From: Segatella copri
GTDB lineage: Bacteria; Bacteroidota; Bacteroidia; Bacteroidales; Bacteroidaceae
DNA length: 10,000 nucleotides
Assembly: GCF_949820605.1 (NCBI RefSeq)
Contig: NZ_CATKVU010000004.1
Span: 1 to 10,000, forward strand
Reading direction: 5' to 3'
Shown: piece by piece, positions 8,885-10,000 of the stretch
How the letters are laid out: every line of letters begins with the position of its first letter
Position numbering within the stretch: the first letter of the stretch is position 1
Made by a program: the position numbers and the translations under genes
The notes under the pieces: generated by a model
Database searches by the model: none
Told to the model about the DNA's origin: nothing
Seen by the model: the letters and a program-made list of their open reading frames with translations, nothing else

Positions 8885-8899
8885 ACCTAAAAATAGGTA
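8884..8899. promoter_or_regulatory. Palindrome just upstream of the -33 element (operator candidate)
   Basis: TACCTA-AAAA-TAGGTA is a perfect inverted repeat with 6-bp arms and a 4-bp spacer. It abuts the -33 element of the TonB operon promoter on its upstream side. This position suits either an activator or a repressor. It does not match the enterobacterial Fur box as I know it. Confidence 0.45.
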
Positions 8900-8928
8900 A
8901 TCTCAAAAAACATTCTGGATTTCCTGAT

Positions 8929-9069
8929 TCACTGCCTTTTCAAGCTTTTCATGGTGTTGCAAGGCTTGCCTTGCTCATCGAGCCCTCCCTCATAGCAGAT
9001 GCCGATAGAGCATCTATTATAAGGTCGGGCATGAGCACCCACCTCCAGCAGCTTACGGTGCTGCGTCAT
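8929..9069 (-). pseudogene. Remnant of an N-acetylmuramoyl-L-alanine amidase (Amidase_2/T7-lysozyme-like)
   Basis: A 46-codon frame starting ATG at 9069 contains EVGAHARPYNRCSIGICYEG and then GLDEQGKPCNT. This is the conserved middle of phage-type amidases common in Bacteroidales (usual form GAHxxxxNxxSIGICYEGGLD). The N-terminal part with the first zinc histidine (IHCSA-like) and the C-terminal part with the HRD zinc ligand are absent, and the frame ends at a TGA (8929-8931) soon after the conserved block. Full-length relatives are around 140-170 aa, so this cannot be an active amidase. The same frame stays open upstream to 9150, but that part overlaps a promoter and shows no amidase similarity. 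It is either a decayed gene or a fragment carried by an intergenic repeat. A perfect inverted repeat, GCAAGGC-TT-GCCTTGC (8959-8974), lies in it. Confidence 0.7.
8959..8974. repeat. Inverted repeat within the amidase remnant
   Basis: GCAAGGC and GCCTTGC form perfect 7-bp arms around TT. They coincide with the codons for EQGKPC of the amidase remnant, so the symmetry may be incidental. No T-tract follows on either strand, so it is not a convincing terminator. Confidence 0.4.
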
Positions 9070-9119
9070 CGTCAGTCCAAAGAGATTTGCAATCCCGTTT
9101 GTTCTGATTGAACGCAGTA

Positions 9120-9151
9120 CAAAGATACAACATTGGCGAGGCGAAAACAAA
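9120..9151 (-). promoter_or_regulatory. Consensus Bacteroidetes promoter facing the amidase remnant
   Basis: On the minus strand TTTG (complement of 9148-9151), exactly 20 bases, then TATCTTTG (complement of 9120-9127) match the -33/-7 consensus in both elements. A transcript would start near 9114 and run through the amidase remnant. I see no terminator between it and the TonB receptor gene, so it could act as a second, distal promoter for that operon, or make a short noncoding transcript. Confidence 0.65.
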
Positions 9152-9155
9152 TGCC

Positions 9156-9203
9156 TTCACTGACATTCACCATCTGTTTACTGCTCATTCACTATACGTT
9201 CAC
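9156..9203 (+). repeat. Five helically phased TT(C/T)AC direct repeats
   Basis: TTCAC occurs at 9156, 9166, 9188 and 9199, with the variant TTTAC at 9177. Start-to-start distances are 10, 11, 11 and 11 bp, one DNA turn each, and in four of the five copies the following base is T. The spacer sequences between copies differ. The array lies between the leftward promoter at 9120-9151 and the start of the 140-aa gene at 9224, with the last copy 20 bp from the ATG. Phasing on one helix face suggests cooperative binding of a regulator. The regulator is unknown. Confidence 0.55.
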
Positions 9204-9223
9204 TTTTAATAAAAATCATAGCA

Positions 9224-9646
9224 ATGGAAGATAATAATAAGGCAAATATCGTCTTTAATATCTCTGGCGGTAACAACCAGATTCTGCCCAATGCTATCAA
9301 GGCTGAGCAAAACTTTTATGACGACAAGTACATAGAGGAGATGATGAAGGCGAAGACCACAAGTCAAGAGCCTGTTCTCTCACCCGAAACAACCCGTCTC
9401 TCCTTATATATTAATAATGTGGAAGCATTAGCAGAATATGTAGCCAAGCTCTCTGCATGCACCAATGCCAAGGAATTGGCTCAGGTGGTGATGGATATGG
9501 TGAATGATACAAATGTAAAGGTTGACCAAGATATTATGGTGAAGCAGGAGTTCATCGAAGTCTTACAGCCCTTGGCTCCTCAGGTTACTACAGGCATCAG
9601 TAATATCCGCAAGTATATCAATGAAGCTTGGTATAAGTGGAATTGA
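9224..9646 (+). CDS. Hypothetical 140-aa cytoplasmic protein
   Basis: I do not recognise a named family, although proteins opening with a 'NIVFNISGGNNQILPNA' type N-terminus occur as uncharacterised genes in Bacteroidales, to my recollection. No signal peptide, membrane segment or Cys-rich motif is visible. Residues about 8-22 look like a strand-turn segment rich in Gly and Asn. Residues about 60-140 look helical, with a regular spacing of Leu, Val and Ala (VEALAEYVAKLSACTNAKEL, then ELAQVVMDMVND) and an aromatic C-terminus (EAWYKWN). The ATG at 9224 is preceded by an A-rich leader (AATAAAAATCAT) and no clear Shine-Dalgarno. No consensus -7/-33 pair is seen upstream; the phased TTCAC array occupies that place. 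It is transcribed away from the TonB operon and so is functionally separate. That it is a real gene is supported by clean codon structure and length. Confidence 0.75.
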   Translation: MEDNNKANIVFNISGGNNQILPNAIKAEQNFYDDKYIEEMMKAKTTSQEPVLSPETTRLSLYINNVEALAEYVAKLSACTNAKELAQVVMDMVNDTNVKVDQDIMVKQEFIEVLQPLAPQVTTGISNIRKYINEAWYKWN

Positions 9647-9713
9647 TCACCAATGAGGTAGCGTGAGGAAAAATACTGACAAAAGGCACTTTTACGCACT
9701 CCATAATTTCAGA

Positions 9714-9753
9714 ATTTTCAATGAATCCAAATTCGTTTTGTAGAATTGAAAAT
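9714..9753. repeat. Inverted repeat with nested inner stem
   Basis: ATTTTCAAT (9714-9722) and ATTGAAAAT (9745-9753) are perfect 9-bp arms. Inside them GAAT (9723-9726) and ATTC (9731-9734) can extend the left side into a second short stem. It is 67 bp after the stop of the 140-aa gene. The arms are AT-rich, so stability is modest. Confidence 0.5.
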
Positions 9754-9770
9754 ATGCTAATATTTTGTAA

Positions 9771-9789
9771 ACTACTGATATACAGTAGT
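9771..9789. repeat. Perfect inverted repeat ACTACTG/CAGTAGT
   Basis: Seven-base arms flank ATATA. It is short enough to be a dimeric regulator site, and it sits about 160 bp upstream of the gene start at 9951. Confidence 0.45.
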
Positions 9790-9820
9790 ATACAAAAATA
9801 AAAAATATGCTAGAGCTTTT

Positions 9821-9875
9821 GAAAATCTATAGTTGTACGACTATAACTCCAGAGTTGTACAACTATAGAATTTTC
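9821..9875. repeat. Long imperfect inverted repeat with two GTAC-centred palindromes
   Basis: CTATAGTTGTACGAC (9827-9841) and GTTGTACAACTATAG (9854-9868) pair over 15 bases with a single mismatch that is a G-U wobble in one RNA orientation. GAAAAT (9821-9826) and AATTTTC (9869-9875) extend the stem to about 21 bp with one bulged A. The loop is 12 bases. Each arm is itself palindromic: 9829-9846 is an 18-bp near-palindrome and 9853-9864 (AGTTGTACAACT) a perfect 12-bp one, both centred on GTAC. It could be a paired operator, a structured RNA leader or a repeated intergenic element. Confidence 0.65.
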
Positions 9876-9878
9876 GAC

Positions 9879-9893
9879 TCGCAAAACTTGCGA
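9879..9893. repeat. Short hairpin TCGCAA-AAC-TTGCGA
   Basis: Six-base perfect arms surround AAC, only 3 bp after the longer inverted repeat. No T-tract follows, so it is not a standard terminator. Together with the long repeat it would give tandem hairpins in any transcript crossing the region. Confidence 0.45.
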
Positions 9894-9950
9894 TTGTGGT
9901 TAATAAATGCAAAAATAAGGCTTTTATTGATTCTAGATGGTTAGTTTAGT

Positions 9951-10000
9951 ATGGAGGATAAATATTTGTACATGATACGACAGGCACAGGAGTTCATGAA
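9951..10000 (+). CDS. 5' end of an unidentified gene, cut by the window edge
   Basis: The ATG at 9951 opens a frame that reads MEDKYLYMIRQAQEFM and is still open at the end of the window. Sixteen residues are too few to assign a family. The sequence is hydrophilic with no signal peptide, suggesting a cytoplasmic protein. No Shine-Dalgarno is visible just upstream (TTAGTTTAGT), which is normal in this phylum. An earlier ATG at 9937 in another frame stops after 12 codons. It faces the same way as the 140-aa gene and also begins MED, but 304 bp of palindrome-rich DNA separate them, so co-transcription is uncertain. Confidence 0.45.
   Translation, partial: MEDKYLYMIRQAQEFM

Larger units (their letters stand above)
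9647..9950. other. AT-rich intergenic stretch packed with inverted repeats
   Basis: No credible gene is seen on either strand. The stretch holds a run of inverted repeats at 9714-9753, 9749-9766, 9771-9789, 9821-9875 and 9879-9893, plus an 11-bp direct repeat AAAATATGCTA at 9749-9759 and 9802-9812. A weak promoter-like pair on the plus strand (TTTG at 9737-9740, 20 bases, then TATTTTG at 9761-9767) is one base off the consensus layout. No typical terminator with a T-tract was found after the 140-aa gene. Confidence 0.6.

Noticed and set aside
8873..8899. Classical Fur or CRP binding site
   Set aside because: TTGTGA on the minus strand recalls a CRP half-site, but the partner half is missing, and neither palindrome matches the enterobacterial Fur box.
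8728..9111. Plus-strand open frame of 127 codons across the operon promoter
   Set aside because: It overlaps the receptor start, the promoter and the amidase remnant on the other strand, and shows no recognisable protein pattern.
9156..9203. CRISPR-like array
   Set aside because: The repeats are 5 bp and the spacing is one helical turn; CRISPR repeats and spacers are far longer.
9821..9893. Rho-independent terminator of the 140-aa gene
   Set aside because: Neither hairpin is followed by a T-tract on the plus strand and the distance from the stop codon exceeds 170 bp.

Overview
The window looks like a Bacteroidales chromosome, most likely Prevotella/Segatella. The reasons are the protein families (a TonB-dependent receptor with an N-terminal carboxypeptidase-regulatory-like domain, DUF4876- and DUF6850-type proteins, an M16 peptidase), A-rich ribosome-binding regions without a strong Shine-Dalgarno, and two promoters that fit the Bacteroidetes consensus (-33 TTTG/TTG, about 20 bp spacer, -7 TAnnTTTG). 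Genus is inferred from style and similarity, not from a search.

Positions 8884 down to 13 form one compact leftward operon of envelope genes. A promoter at 8853-8884 precedes, in order: a TonB-dependent receptor (8823-6103), a small lipoprotein (6106-5729, ATGA overlap), a DUF6850-like outer-membrane barrel (5725-4211, 3-nt gap), a DUF4876-like lipoprotein (4173-2938) and a periplasmic M16 zinc peptidase (2904-91). A strong hairpin plus T-tract at 13-62 ends the unit. The receptor probably imports a ligand, the barrel and lipoproteins probably form its surface or periplasmic partners, and the peptidase may process a proteinaceous cargo or carrier. The cargo is not visible from sequence. No SusD partner is present, so a classical glycan-utilisation locus is not supported.

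Positions 8885-9223 hold control and relic DNA. There are two inverted repeats around the operon's -33 element, a 46-codon remnant of an N-acetylmuramoyl-L-alanine amidase (8929-9069, minus) that still has a consensus promoter (9120-9151), and five TTCAC-like repeats spaced 10-11 bp (9156-9203) directly upstream of a rightward gene.

Positions 9224-10000 carry a 140-aa cytoplasmic protein of unknown function (9224-9646), a 300-bp AT-rich gene-free stretch holding at least five successive inverted repeats (9714-9893), and the first 16 codons of another unknown rightward gene starting at 9951 and cut by the window edge.
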